From the NCBI GenBank assembly GCA_028279885.1, contig JANQMX010000069.1:1-64000 (forward strand): 64,000 nucleotides of DNA, written 5' to 3'. The position numbers were made by a program, and so were the translations under genes. Within the stretch, counting starts at the first letter, position 1, and every line of letters begins with the position of its first letter. This DNA comes from Rhodovibrionaceae bacterium. Lineage in GTDB: Bacteria; Pseudomonadota; Alphaproteobacteria; Kiloniellales; DSM-21159. Of the stretch, positions 63,811 to 64,000 are shown piece by piece. The notes beneath the pieces were generated by a model, which was not told where the DNA came from, ran no database searches, and saw only the letters and a program-made list of their open reading frames with translations.

Positions 63811-64000
63811 TCAGTGGGGGATATCGGGGTTTTCCCGAAGATAGAAGACAAGGTCCAAGGGTGGCGGTTCCGCCCCGGCTTCCTTGAGCAAGGCGTGGGC
63901 CTGACCCCGGTGGTGGGTCTGATGGTTGAAGACGTGGCCCAGGGTCAGGGCGAAAGGGGTGGTGACGTCGGCCGGCGAGACCATGGTGCGGTAGCTCAGG
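63811..64000 (-). CDS. DinB-family protein, C-terminal part (gene continues beyond the window)
   Basis: Not in the ORF track. Reading the minus strand from 64000 gives 63 residues ending in TGA at 63811: FALTLGHVFNHQTHHRGQA, then LLKEAGAEPPPLDLVFYLRE. The NHQTHHRGQ motif is the metal-binding His motif of the DinB/YfiT four-helix family, where His residues bind a divalent metal. The protein start lies outside the window. DinB proteins are often thiol- or damage-related metalloenzymes; its substrate is unknown. Confidence 0.85.
   Translation of the reverse strand, partial: LSYRTMVSPADVTTPFALTLGHVFNHQTHHRGQAHALLKEAGAEPPPLDLVFYLRENPDIPH

Overview
The window is a high-GC chromosomal segment from an alphaproteobacterium, most likely a Rhodospirillales-type (Kiloniellaceae/Rhodovibrionaceae-like) marine or soil heterotroph. 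Supporting features are the short FtsY without a long acidic domain that overlaps mtaB, two DUF2336 proteins, a Phasin_2 granule protein, a GcvA-like LysR regulator, DUF4170 and DUF3095 proteins, and pheS-pheT next to rplT-rpmI. The taxon is an inference; no rRNA or tRNA gene was recognised.

Layout. 0-3 kb: a cytosolic PAS histidine kinase and a DUF2336 protein. 3-8.3 kb: an AraC regulator divergent from a hyuB-hyuA (hydantoinase/oxoprolinase) pair. 8.8-17.6 kb: a probable organophosphorus catabolic locus, with phosphonopyruvate hydrolase and a DeoR repressor divergent from a five-gene Dpp-type ABC importer followed by an alkaline-phosphatase-superfamily phosphodiesterase. 17.7-24.2 kb: a Nudix hydrolase, dispersed palindromic repeats, ftsY, mtaB, two small lipoproteins and uvrB. 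24.2-30 kb: a Fec-like iron locus (PepSY protein, TonB-dependent receptor with STN domain, FecR, ECF sigma). 30.3-31.6 kb: a histone-H1-like repeat protein fused to an amphi-Trp domain. 31.8-38.7 kb: ppk2 and a zinc alcohol dehydrogenase, split by a ~5 kb island. 39.3-42 kb: phasin, SDR, a small protein and a LysR regulator. 42-46.1 kb: a zinc-limitation operon behind a Zur-type box (DsrE-like, COG0523 GTPase, DUF1826) and a GMC oxidoreductase. 46-64 kb: mostly housekeeping (dapD, DUF2336, SPFH protein, TolA-like protein, HNH nuclease, RmuC, DUF3095, pheT/pheS, rplT/rpmI) plus several unknowns, ending in a partial DinB-family gene.

The most striking system is the island at 32.6-37.6 kb. It has visibly lower GC, sits between two convergent chromosomal genes and is bracketed by a 132-bp direct repeat (126/132 identical). 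The repeat is made of the ppk2 tail, the intergenic spacer and the alcohol dehydrogenase tail. The island holds two translationally coupled genes: an unknown protein with a YbjN-like C-terminus, and a 1211-residue SF1 (COG1112/Upf1-like) helicase carrying a PLD nuclease motif and two zinc ribbons. The helicase-PLD layout resembles the Mokosh type II anti-phage protein, but the coupled partner and zinc ribbons look like additions, so this is a candidate new or variant defence system. It carries no integrase.

A second, similar scar exists. A 37-bp copy of the dapD 3' end (34/37) lies at the end of the LysR gene, 4.2 kb from dapD, so the zinc operon plus GMC gene also appear to have been inserted between two convergent genes. 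Other points of interest are the phosphonopyruvate hydrolase/ABC/phosphodiesterase locus, the histone-like/amphi-Trp fusion, a secreted protein built from three Cys-containing ~60-residue repeats, and a recurrent palindromic intergenic repeat family.
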